From CBDBND01 sp965262665 (GTDB lineage: Bacteria; Pseudomonadota; Alphaproteobacteria; Rhodospirillales; Rhodospirillaceae): a stretch of DNA of 64,000 bases. The translations under genes were made by a program, and so were the position numbers. The stretch spans positions 2,604,001-2,668,000 of the forward strand of contig CBDHFR010000004.1 in assembly GCA_965262665.1 (NCBI GenBank). The letters are read 5' to 3'. The notes beneath the pieces were generated by a model, which searched no databases, was not told the origin of the DNA, and worked only from the letters and a program-made list of their open reading frames with translations. Of the stretch, positions 8,231 through 15,126 are shown piece after piece (positions within the stretch are counted from its first letter, which is position 1; each line of letters opens with the position of its first letter).

Positions 8231-9712
8231 GGCGAGTTCAATCGGTCGTCGCAACACTCTGGCATAGGAGGTTGCTATGACGGGTACGCAGACGGCGGTC
8301 GGATCGGTCTGGACGGAGCAAGTTGCATTCGCCAGGTCGACCGGACTCGGCACGGCGTGAGGAGCTTGTTCGGTTCTGGGCAGCGATTGCGACGGGGCGT
8401 TCGAGCGAGGACGCGGCCCGAGATGCCGGTGTATCCCCTCCGGTAGGCTCGAGGTGGTTCCGGAGGTCGGGCGGCATGCCACCAGCACATTTATCGCAAT
8501 CGGCCAAGCCGCTGTCAGGACGTTACCTGTCTTTCGAGGAACGTGAGGAGATTGCTCTTCTGCGCGCTCAGGGAAGAGGCATACGTCATATTGCTTGCCG
8601 GCTGGAGCGAGCACCGTCGACGATCTCCCGCGAGGTGCGGCGCAACGCGGCGACCCGAAGCGGTGGCCTGGACTACCGAGCAACGACGGCGCAGTGGCAT
8701 GCTGATCGATCCGCCAAAAGGCCGAAGCCAGCCAAGCTGGCAACGAATGAGGCGCTGCGGCGCGATGTGCAGGATCGGCTTGCGGGTCGGATCTCGGCAC
8801 CGGATGGAACGGTGATCGAGGGGCCACGCGTCGTCTGGAACGGTCGTCGGCATGGGCCGCGGCAGCGCAGGCGATGGGCCAGGGCCTGGAGTCCTGAGCA
8901 GATCGCGCACCGTCTTCGGATCGACTATCCTGGGGACGGGCCCGAGGATCAAGCGATGCGGATCAGTCATGAGGCGATCTATCAGGCGCTCTACGTACAG
9001 GGCCGCGGCGCACTCCGTCGTGAGCTGACCGCCTGCCTTCGCACGGGAAGGGCACTGCGCGTGCCTCGGGCACGTAGCCGCCGGCGGGGAAAATCCTTCG
9101 TCACGCCTGAGATCATGATCAGTGAACGATCGGCGGAAGCAGCTGATCGGGCCGTACCCGGACACTGGGAAGGTGACCTGATCATCGGCTTGGGCAGATC
9201 GGCGATCGGCACTCTGGTGGAACGCGCCACGCGGCTCACAATGCTGCTGCATCTTCCCCGAATGGAAGGCCACGGCACCGTCCCGCGCGTGAAGAACGGG
9301 CCTGCGCTTGCCGGCTGGAGCGAGCATGGGGCTGAAGCGGTTCGCGATGCCATCGCCCGGACGATCACGACATTGCCAGCGCAGCTTCGCCGCTCGCTGA
9401 CCTGGGACCAGGGAGCAGAGATGGCCAGGCATGCGGATCTGCGGATCGCAACCGGCCTTCCCGTCTACTTCTGCGAACCGCACAGCCCTTGGCAACGCGG
9501 AACGAACGAGAACACCAATGGATTGCTTCGACAGTACTTCCCGAAAGGAACCGATCTGAGCGCACACAGTCCGGACGTACTCGCAGTTGTTGCTGACGCG
9601 CTCAATACACGGCCCCGCAAGACCCTCGGATGGAGAACTCCCGCCGAAGCTCTGGACCAGTGCTTGCAGGCCAGTCAAACTGAACGTGTTGCGACGACCG
9701 GTTGAACCCGCC
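8231..9712 (+). mobile_element. IS30-family insertion sequence inside IS3 orfB
   Basis: A 1482-bp element with inverted ends: left GGCGAGTTCAATCGGTCGTC, right (reverse complement) GGCGGGTTCAACCGGTCGTC. It is flanked by a 3-bp direct repeat CTG (8228-8230 and 9713-9715), the target duplication. The host sequence on either side is contiguous IS3 orfB, so the insertion came after the IS3 element. Confidence 0.93.
8323..9705 (+). CDS. IS30-family transposase
   Basis: A 460-residue DDE transposase read from a TTG at 8323. The N-terminal HTH is typical of the family (YLSFEEREEIALLRAQGRGI and APSTISREVRRN). The catalytic core shows EGDLIIG (first Asp), TWDQGAEM (second Asp) and NENTNGLLRQYFPKG (Glu), and the family signature WQRGTNENTNG is intact. 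The stop codon falls in the right inverted end. An ATG at 8277 is in another frame and soon meets a stop, so TTG is the best start visible. It appears complete and possibly active. Confidence 0.93.
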   Translation: MHSPGRPDSARREELVRFWAAIATGRSSEDAARDAGVSPPVGSRWFRRSGGMPPAHLSQSAKPLSGRYLSFEEREEIALLRAQGRGIRHIACRLERAPSTISREVRRNAATRSGGLDYRATTAQWHADRSAKRPKPAKLATNEALRRDVQDRLAGRISAPDGTVIEGPRVVWNGRRHGPRQRRRWARAWSPEQIAHRLRIDYPGDGPEDQAMRISHEAIYQALYVQGRGALRRELTACLRTGRALRVPRARSRRRGKSFVTPEIMISERSAEAADRAVPGHWEGDLIIGLGRSAIGTLVERATRLTMLLHLPRMEGHGTVPRVKNGPALAGWSEHGAEAVRDAIARTITTLPAQLRRSLTWDQGAEMARHADLRIATGLPVYFCEPHSPWQRGTNENTNGLLRQYFPKGTDLSAHSPDVLAVVADALNTRPRKTLGWRTPAEALDQCLQASQTERVATTG

Positions 9713-10299
9713 CTGCGAGCCACGATCAGAATGATGAATGACCCCTGGTGGCGGTTGTCGCAATGCAATGGCCCTTTTCAGAGCCTTGATCGGCAAATCC
9801 CGTTTGAGCCTGTCGCTGACGGCCCAGCCAATGACACGGCGTGAATACAAATCGATGATCACCGCAAGATACAGCCAGCCCGCTGCCGTCCAGAGATAGC
9901 TGATATCACCGGCCCATTTCTGGTTTGGTCCCGTGGCCTGAAAATCTCCATCCAGAAGGTTGGGAGCTATGTTGTGGTTGTGATTACTGTTTGTCGTGCG
10001 TTTGAATTTATGAGTTCTGACGATGCGAATATCGTTCTCCCGCATCAACCGCCCGACCCGGCGTTCACCAATGACGCTGCCTTGATCCCTGAGTTCATCA
10101 GTCATTCGCTGGCGACCATAGGCCCGATAATTACGGGCATGTTCGGCACGAATATGGGCCAAATAGACCCTGTCGTCGCGTTGGCGCTGACTGGCAGGGC
10201 GAGACACCCAAGCGTAGTAGCCGCTTTCACTGACCCTCAGGACTTTGCACATCCTGCAGATTGAAAAATTGGCCTTCTCCTTTGCGATGAAATGAAACC

Positions 10300-10575
10300 T
10301 CATCGGCTTTGGCTGGCGAAGAAGGCCGTCGCTTTTTTTAAAATGTCCCGCTCCTCACGCAATGTCCTGTTCTCCTTGCAAAGGCGAGCCAATTCCTTGT
10401 CTTTATCATTATGAGGGCCGGACAGCAGCTCAGTGTGCTTATGACTGGTAATCCACTTGCCTAATGTAGACAGGCCAATGCCAAGATCGGCGGCAACTTG
10501 CTTGTGTGATAGCCCGCTCGTCAATGCAATCCGAACGGCTTCAGAACGAAATTCCTCAGTTCTTCCGATACCCAT
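10300..10575 (-). CDS. IS3-family orfA (HTH protein)
   Basis: A 91-residue helix-turn-helix protein: RTEEFRSEAVRIALTSGLSH then KQVAADLGIGLSTLGKW, followed by a coiled-coil segment (KELARLCKENRTLREER). In IS3 elements orfA joins orfB by programmed frameshifting; the overlap with orfB here is 4 bp (10300-10303). An A-rich slip sequence near AAAAAAAGCG on the minus strand is present. orfA is intact, but its partner is interrupted. Confidence 0.9.
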   Translation of the reverse strand: MGIGRTEEFRSEAVRIALTSGLSHKQVAADLGIGLSTLGKWITSHKHTELLSGPHNDKDKELARLCKENRTLREERDILKKATAFFASQSR

Positions 10576-10642
10576 ATGGGCCTCCTGTTGAGTTTAAACT
10601 TTAACAGAAGGCACTCTCCATTTTACCGGTACCAGTCCAATA

Positions 10643-10840
10643 ACTGGTATTGTTGAGATTGTAGATGCGAATTCCAGAGATGTTCTGGCCGAGAGAACCA
10701 TAAAAGGCGAAGACAAATCGACCAATATGGGTGGTAATGTTGGCGGCCTTATATCGCTTGTATCCAATATAACCGATTCAGCAACAACCGACAGGATTGC
10801 GGCGGTGGTCAGCGACTTTTCCAATAAATTGCGCGACTAG
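10643..10840 (+). pseudogene. Truncated exported protein, C-terminal part (DUF4410-like)
   Basis: An open frame enters directly from the IS3 end and reads TGIVEIVDANSRDVLAERTI then GGLISLVSNITDS and ends VSDFSNKLRD at 10840. The pattern 'xGxVEIVDAxSxxVLAExxxKG' is that of DUF4410-type lipoproteins. The N-terminal half is not found on the other side of the IS3, so it was lost. The intact lipoprotein gene at 10911 follows 70 bp later and may have formed an operon with it. Confidence 0.55.
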
Positions 10841-10910
10841 ATCGTAAATTGAAAACATCCCGAATCCGGTTGAAGCAATCTACAGAGGGGCGCAGGTCGT
10901 CGCCTTTTTC

Positions 10911-11441
10911 ATGGCAGGTGTGTGCGCACTGGCGATGTTAGGCGGGTGTAGCCAGGACTTGGTGATGCTAGAGCCAGCATCCAATAAACTTGCAGACTAC
11001 CATGTGAAAGACATGGTCCTGGATGTCGATGGCATCAATCAGTCGGAGTCACTGCAGGACGCGGATAAATTCTCGTCAGCGATCGAAGCTTCCATTTACA
11101 GAGAGTTGCAAAACGCTCTTCGAGGAACGAAACCGGCAGGTGCGAGCATCCGGTTTAGGGAAGTTGCTGATCGTGAGACCTATACTTGGACCGACAAGAC
11201 AGGTTTAGTACGCAGTGACGGGTTCTTGTACTTTAGCTATTTCGTCAATCTCGCCATCAGAGACGACCGAATGGGTGACGTAGTTGCCGAACAATGGTTT
11301 TCCGTTGATCGTGGGGATTTATTTTCACAGTTGGACCAATGGCTATCCCTTAGCCGGGACGAGCAGTTGAAGCGGTGGAGTAGCAGGCTCGCAGAAAAAG
11401 TTAGAATGTGGGTCGGCTCAGTTGAACCAGACTCGATGTGA
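10911..11441 (+). CDS. Putative outer-membrane lipoprotein (DUF3313-like)
   Basis: A 176-residue lipoprotein precursor. The short signal MAGVCALAMLGGC has a lipobox (L-G-G-C) with Cys13 as the lipidation site, followed by SQD; an Asp at +3 rather than +2 gives no strong inner-membrane retention signal. The rest (DKFSSAIEASIYRELQNALR, later YFVNLAIRDDRMGDVVAEQW) resembles DUF3313/DUF4410-type envelope proteins of unknown function. The n-region is unusually short, with no upstream ATG in frame before a stop. It ends near the family A fragment at 11451. Confidence 0.7.
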   Translation: MAGVCALAMLGGCSQDLVMLEPASNKLADYHVKDMVLDVDGINQSESLQDADKFSSAIEASIYRELQNALRGTKPAGASIRFREVADRETYTWTDKTGLVRSDGFLYFSYFVNLAIRDDRMGDVVAEQWFSVDRGDLFSQLDQWLSLSRDEQLKRWSSRLAEKVRMWVGSVEPDSM

Positions 11442-11450
11442 TCTGACACC

Positions 11451-11487
11451 TGTCCTTCCCGAATACTTTATCCGCCGATCTCCATAA
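11451..11487. repeat. Family A element, one end only (A4)
   Basis: TGTCCTTCCCGAATACTTTA and CCGCCGATCTCCATAA match the left half of family A; the right half is absent because the 90-bp palindrome starts here. Confidence 0.65.
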
Positions 11488-11577
11488 TGTGAGTTAGTCG
11501 CGATGTGATCTGACACCGCTCCCATTCCAGCTTGCTGGGAAGGGAGCGGTGTCAGATCACATCGCGACTAACTCACA
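11488..11577. repeat. 90-bp near-perfect palindrome made of two IS481-type ends
   Basis: The 36-nt left arm (11488-11523) begins TGTGAGTTAGTCGCGATGTG and ends ACCGCTCCC; the right arm (11542-11577) is its exact reverse complement. The centre CCAGCTTGCTGG also folds. The same TGAGTTAGTCGCGATG sequence flanks the left side of the IS481-type element at 13597, and GATGTGATCTGACA is its right end. This looks like a small non-autonomous element, or two IS ends joined head to head. As RNA it would be a very strong hairpin behind the lipoprotein gene. Confidence 0.8.
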
Positions 11578-11685
11578 TAAGGCTTGCATGTAGCGATTGC
11601 CGGTTTCCAGTGGCCCAGCAAGGACGCACTTTCCGACCCACGCGTTCGTGTTGCTAGGATCCCGGTCCTGCGATGCTTATGCACC

Positions 11686-11840
11686 TATCCCTTCCATTTA
11701 CCCTATCCGCCTGGACTCGTGATGCAAACCACCGGGATGGCCACACCTTGGGACCTACGTGGCCAGGCCGTTCGACGGGACGTGGAAGAGGAGAATCCCC
11801 GTCTAAGGAAAGGTGCGGCTGGGTGTGATTGCGGTATCGG
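11686..11840 (-). mobile_element. C-terminal remnant of the family A parent IS
   Basis: Begins TATCCCTTCCATTTACC like the IS end at 45754. On the minus strand one frame reads HLSLDGDSPLPRPVERPG, matching HLSLGKDSPKSRPVERHG near the C-terminus of the transposase at 45766-46785, and a shifted frame ends GLHHESRRIG-stop, matching GLHHEYRRIR-stop. It is longer than the usual family A copies and thus an intermediate between the full IS and the short elements. Confidence 0.75.
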
Positions 11841-11849
11841 GCGTCATGA

Positions 11850-12611
11850 CTATAACCTATTGATCCACCACCGACCGTTTTTCTGGTTGGGGCGTTGCTC
11901 TTGCCCCACGATACGGTTCGCACGCAGGAGCCTGCGCAATGGCCGCCCGGGCCTATTTGACGAGTCCTGCAGCAGGCTCGCTTCGTCCAGCCATTTTGCA
12001 GCCTCCACCGCCGAGACTCTTACGCATGCCAAATTTAGTAGGCGTGATTGCAGGTACTCGTTGATACGTTCGATGCTCGACCCCCTTGGCTCCCTCTGAT
12101 GGCGGATGCTTCGCACAAATCGGGCACATTCCCTCCACGGTTCTGGTCTCCAATGTGCGTTGCCCCCGGACGTGCTGGTGAGCACAAAAACGACAGTGCT
12201 GCCGATGCCATCCAATTGACGGCCATAAGCGATTTTCGTCGTTCGGACTTCGAAGTAAATCGATGCCGCTTTTTTGCCGTTAAATGCCAGGATACGCGGG
12301 CGCACTCTCTCTATTTTTTGTCTGAAACCCGCAACGTCGAAGTCCGCGGCGCGGAGTCCCTCGTCGCTCCCGCTACGCCGTTTAGCAAGGTCGGTCAGAC
12401 CGATGCCATACACAAGAAGCTTCTTGTATTCCTTGGGGGCCAAGCGATAGGGCGTTAATCCAGTGTCCGCCAAAATTGACCAGAACTTGTTTCCAGGGTA
12501 CGCGTAATACGTCTTTTGAGCCGCTGAGCGTTCGCCTACGGCAGTGCCGCAAACGACTAGATCGAGTTTCGGTCTCAGAAGGTCAGGAAGGACTTCAGCC
12601 GATTCGGTCAA
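11850..12611 (-). CDS. Mismatch-specific uracil/thymine-DNA glycosylase (MUG/TDG type) with C-terminal extension
   Basis: The first 170 residues are a MUG/TDG-type glycosylase that removes U or T from G mismatches: LDLVVCGTAVGERSA, then AYPGNKFWSILADTGLTPYR (substrate pocket GxxG and NxFW), and VLTSTSGGNAHW near residue 165. The canonical active-site loop is GTAxGxxSA with an N in NKFW. The last 80 residues (SAVEAAKWLDEASLLQDSSN, RPGRPLRRLLRANRI, QEQRPNQKNGRWWINRL) form a compact domain that I recognise as a small winged-helix-like unit but cannot name; it may bind DNA. The neighbours are all mobile DNA, so this is likely a cargo gene or island gene. Confidence 0.8.
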   Translation of the reverse strand: MTESAEVLPDLLRPKLDLVVCGTAVGERSAAQKTYYAYPGNKFWSILADTGLTPYRLAPKEYKKLLVYGIGLTDLAKRRSGSDEGLRAADFDVAGFRQKIERVRPRILAFNGKKAASIYFEVRTTKIAYGRQLDGIGSTVVFVLTSTSGGNAHWRPEPWRECARFVRSIRHQREPRGSSIERINEYLQSRLLNLACVRVSAVEAAKWLDEASLLQDSSNRPGRPLRRLLRANRIVGQEQRPNQKNGRWWINRL

Positions 12612-12618
12612 GGTTACC

Positions 12619-12686
12619 TGTCCTTCTCCAAACCTTATGGCCGATCTTCATGATTTAAGCAGCCTAGCTGTGGATTAAACTCTTGC
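12619..12686. repeat. Family A element, degraded copy A6
   Basis: TGTCCTTCTCCAAACCTTAT and the middle CGATCTTCATGATTTAAGC followed by GCTGTGGATTAAACTC match family A with several changes. It lies upstream of the glycosylase start and before the Lys/Arg-rich lipoprotein gene. Confidence 0.6.
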
Positions 12687-12853
12687 AAGAGCCATTCGGG
12701 GGCAAGATCATATCGCCCCATGCTCCACTGTAACCTACATCGGTGGACGTCATAAAATCCCCAACCCGAAGTGCCACTGTGTAGCCCCAATTCCGACAGA
12801 ATTGACCATTAGATTTGGCCACATAGGCCCCATCACTGCTGGGAGCAGGAAAC

Positions 12854-13573
12854 ATGGCTTGCCGTTTCATTAAAGCGCTGGTTCTGCTCTTCGGCCTGTC
12901 GGGCTGCTCCTATGACGGCGGCTTAATGGACGCTTACGTTGCCAGCGGTTACGGCTGGCATCCCTCCGCCCCACATAACGGACCGATGTTCAACAACAAA
13001 CGTCCCTTGGGCGGTTACGGATGGCATCCATCCGGCCCCCTGCACGGCCACGGCTTCTCCATTGGACGCGTATACCGTTATGGCAGTCCCTTTCACAGCC
13101 GGCCTGCCTACTATTATCCCCGTTACTTCCCGCCGTATCCTGCTTCAGGCTACCTCTTCTTTAGTCACCCCTACGGATTTCGGGATCCGGATGACCGCCT
13201 AAAGCGGGACCGAAAGCGCCAGAAAAAGGAACTCAAGCGGGAACGTAAGATTCAGAAAAAAACGGCTGCCCAGGAACGGAAACTGCAAAAGAAATCACTG
13301 AAGCAGGAACGCAAGGTCCAGAAGCGGCTGTTGAAACGGGCCCGCAAGCTGGCCAAACAAGAGCGTAAGCGTCAGCAACAGGAGCTTATGCGGGAACACA
13401 AGCTTCAGAAAACCGCGCTCAGACAGGACCGGAAACTACAAAAAAAGATGCTGAAACATGAACGCAAGATCCAGAAGCGGCAGTTGAAACAGGAGCGCAA
13501 GCTGGCCAAGAAGCAGCGCAAACAAGAGCGCAGGGCCCTAAAGAGACAAGCGCAACTAAATCTCGGCAAATAG
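12854..13573 (+). CDS. Lys/Arg-rich lipoprotein with GYGWHPS repeats and a long basic coiled coil
   Basis: A 239-residue predicted lipoprotein of no family I recognise. The signal MACRFIKALVLLFGLSGC has a lipobox (LSGC, Cys18). Residues 32-80 contain two copies of GYGWHPS (33-39, 55-61), then a Tyr/Pro/Phe-rich stretch (YYYPRYFPPYPASGYLFF). Residues about 112-235 are almost entirely Lys, Arg, Gln, Glu and Leu in a repeating unit close to RKLQKKxLKQERKxQKR, a long highly basic coiled coil. Anchored in the outer membrane, such a tail could bind acidic polymers (LPS, peptidoglycan-linked polymers or DNA). ATG 12854 follows GGGAGCAGG, a good ribosome site. Confidence 0.75.
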   Translation: MACRFIKALVLLFGLSGCSYDGGLMDAYVASGYGWHPSAPHNGPMFNNKRPLGGYGWHPSGPLHGHGFSIGRVYRYGSPFHSRPAYYYPRYFPPYPASGYLFFSHPYGFRDPDDRLKRDRKRQKKELKRERKIQKKTAAQERKLQKKSLKQERKVQKRLLKRARKLAKQERKRQQQELMREHKLQKTALRQDRKLQKKMLKHERKIQKRQLKQERKLAKKQRKQERRALKRQAQLNLGK

Positions 13574-13596
13574 CCTCGGCCTTTGGGATTTAATTT

Positions 13597-14797
13597 GAGT
13601 TAGTCGCGATGGGAGCGGCGCATCTCTTGATGGAGATGGTGGTTGTCCGTTTTGATGGTGGTGCACACCAACCACAAAACGAGGACACCACGATGTTGAA
13701 TACTACCGACAAGATCATCAAACACAAAACTGGATTGCTGAATCTGGCCGAGGAACTGGGCAATGTGTCGAAGGCCTGCCAGGTCCCTGCCAGGTCATGG
13801 GCATGTCGCGCGACACCTTTTACCGCTACAAGGCCGCGGTTGAGGAAGGCGGCGTCGAGGCCTTGTTCGAGCGCACCCGGCGCAAACCCAATCTTGCCAA
13901 CCGCGTCGGTGAAGCCACCGAGCAGGCGGTGATCAAATCCGCGCTGGAGTTTCCGGCCTATGGTCAGGCCCGCACCTCCAACGAGCTGCGCAAGCAGGGT
14001 GTCTTTGTCTCGCCCTCCGGCGTCCGTTCGATCTGGCTGCGGCATGACCTGGCCAACTTCAAGGCCCGGCTGAAGGCGCTGGAGACCAAGGTCGCCAAGG
14101 ACGGCATCATCCTGACCGAGGCCCACATACGAGGCCCAGGTGCAGGCCTTGGAAAAGAAGAATCGCGACGACGAAGCCCGCGGCGAGGTGGAAACGGCCC
14201 ACCCCGGCTATCTGGGTTCACAGGACACCTTCTATGTCGGCACCCTGAAGAGGGGGTGGGGCGGATCTACCAGCAGAGCTATGTCGATCCCTATTCCAAG
14301 GTCGCGCAGGCCAAGCTCTACACCACCAAGACGCCGATCACCGCCGCCGACCTGCTCAATGACCGGGTGCTGCCGTTCCATGACGAGCACGACCTGCCTG
14401 TGCTGCGGATCATGACCGACAGGGGCACGGAATACTGCGGGCGAGCGGACAAGCACGACTACCAGCTCTTCCTGGCCATCAACGATATCGACCACACCAA
14501 GACCAAGGTGAAATCACCGCAAACAAACGGCATCCGCGAGCGCTTTCACAAGACCGTGCTGCAGGAGTTCTACCAGGTCGCGTTCCGCAAAAGACTCTAC
14601 GACAGCGTCGATGCGCTGCAGGACGATCTGGATCAATGGCTACATCACTACAACACGGAACGCACTCATCAGGGCAAAATGTGTTGCGGCAGAACGCCGT
14701 TCCAGACCATGATCGAGGGCAAGGAAATCTGGAAGGAAAAGTTCGTGAACTGAACTTGACCTAACAGAGGCCGCCGGAAGAACGGCCAACTGTCAGA
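13597..14797 (+). mobile_element. IS481-type insertion sequence, decayed
   Basis: About 1.2 kb with left flank TGAGTTAGTCGCGATGGGAG and right end ACTGTCAGATCACATC, the sequences also seen in the palindrome at 11488-11577. It contains a single transposase gene with at least three frameshifts. It cuts the 5' end of the HTH gene that follows at 14808. Confidence 0.75.
13694..14753 (+). pseudogene. IS481-family transposase with frameshifts
   Basis: A DDE transposase with an N-terminal HTH (LAEELGNVSKACQ, then MGMSRDTFYRYK) and an rve core with LRIMTDRGTEYCG (second Asp), QTNGIRERFHKTVLQEFYQV (Glu) and HHYNTERTHQGKMCCGRTP. Three breaks: an 11-bp duplication (GTCCCTGCCAG) at about 13785, a shift near 14127, and another near 14255 where VGTLK switches frame before GVGRIYQQSYVDPYSK. 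The parts in their own frames can be reassembled (ALEKKNRDDEARGEVETAHP between the second and third). Not functional. Confidence 0.88.
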
Positions 14798-14807
14798 TCA
14801 CATCTGA

Positions 14808-15122
14808 ACCACTACAACGATATGCAACGGGTCTTCTCCTGACTCAAAGCATGCAGACAAACCTGCCAAGCTGGCCCAACCTCTAGTCGCTCTTGCCCGT
14901 CTGCTCGGTCGTTCGGCCGCCGAACAGACCCTTCTTCGAAAAAAAGTTGTGAGCGGTCCGGGTCCCTCCCTTAGTCTACTCACTGCTGCAGCCGTCGCGG
15001 ACCGGCTGGACGCCAGCATTAAGACCGTCCGGCGTTGGATCAAGACCAGCGCACTCAGCCTGGAGGCGTCCCGGCGCCTGCAGCGCGTGGTGGCAGACCT
15101 GCGCGGAACTTGTGTAAGGTGA
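14808..15122 (+). pseudogene. Helix-turn-helix protein upstream of serine recombinase, 5' truncated
   Basis: An open frame entering from the IS481 right end reads PLVALARLLGRSAAEQTLLR and then LTAAAVADRLDASIKTVRRW followed by IKTSALS, a MerR/excisionase-like helix-turn-helix that places 'TVRRWIK' in the recognition helix. No start codon lies between the preceding stop (14804) and the conserved part, so the IS481 probably removed it. Its stop (15120-15122) is 4 bp before the recombinase ATG, so the two formed an operon. Such small HTH proteins commonly accompany large serine recombinases. Confidence 0.6.
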
Positions 15123-15126
15123 TCCC

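Larger units (their letters stand above)
7961..10303 (-). pseudogene. IS3 orfB transposase split by IS30
   Basis: The DDE transposase (rve domain) is in two pieces. The N-terminal piece, 10303 down to 9716, runs from an HTH_21-like region (YGRQRMTDELRDQG) through the first Asp (WAGDISYLWT) to HHSDRGSQ, where the second Asp lies. The C-terminal piece, about 8227 down to 7961, starts QYCSNDYRKLLKGHG and contains the Glu region NATVETFFKSLKAEL. Joining them across the IS30 restores HHSDRGSQYCSNDY, which shows a clean insertion. Inactive as it stands. Confidence 0.88.
7923..10639 (-). mobile_element. IS3-family element interrupted by an IS30-family element
   Basis: The outer element is about 1.23 kb once the inner IS is removed. 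Its ends are imperfect inverted repeats: left TGGACCTGCACCGCAAAA, right (reverse complement) TGGACTGGTACCGGTAAAA, both followed by a TGGAGAG-type stretch. It carries orfA (10300-10575) and orfB on the minus strand. orfB is split by the IS30 insertion, so this copy cannot make a full transposase. The right end abuts a truncated lipoprotein gene at 10643, so the element or a linked deletion destroyed that gene. Confidence 0.85.

Noticed and set aside
8515..9768. 417-codon open frame on the minus strand
   Set aside because: Antisense to the IS30 transposase, low-complexity Arg/Pro/Ser composition.
11584..12099. 171-codon plus-strand frame
   Set aside because: Antisense to the glycosylase C-terminal extension and the IS remnant; its composition is that of a shadow frame.
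13590..14126. 178-codon minus-strand frame that looks coding
   Set aside because: It overlaps the IS481 transposase in antisense and shows no protein family features.
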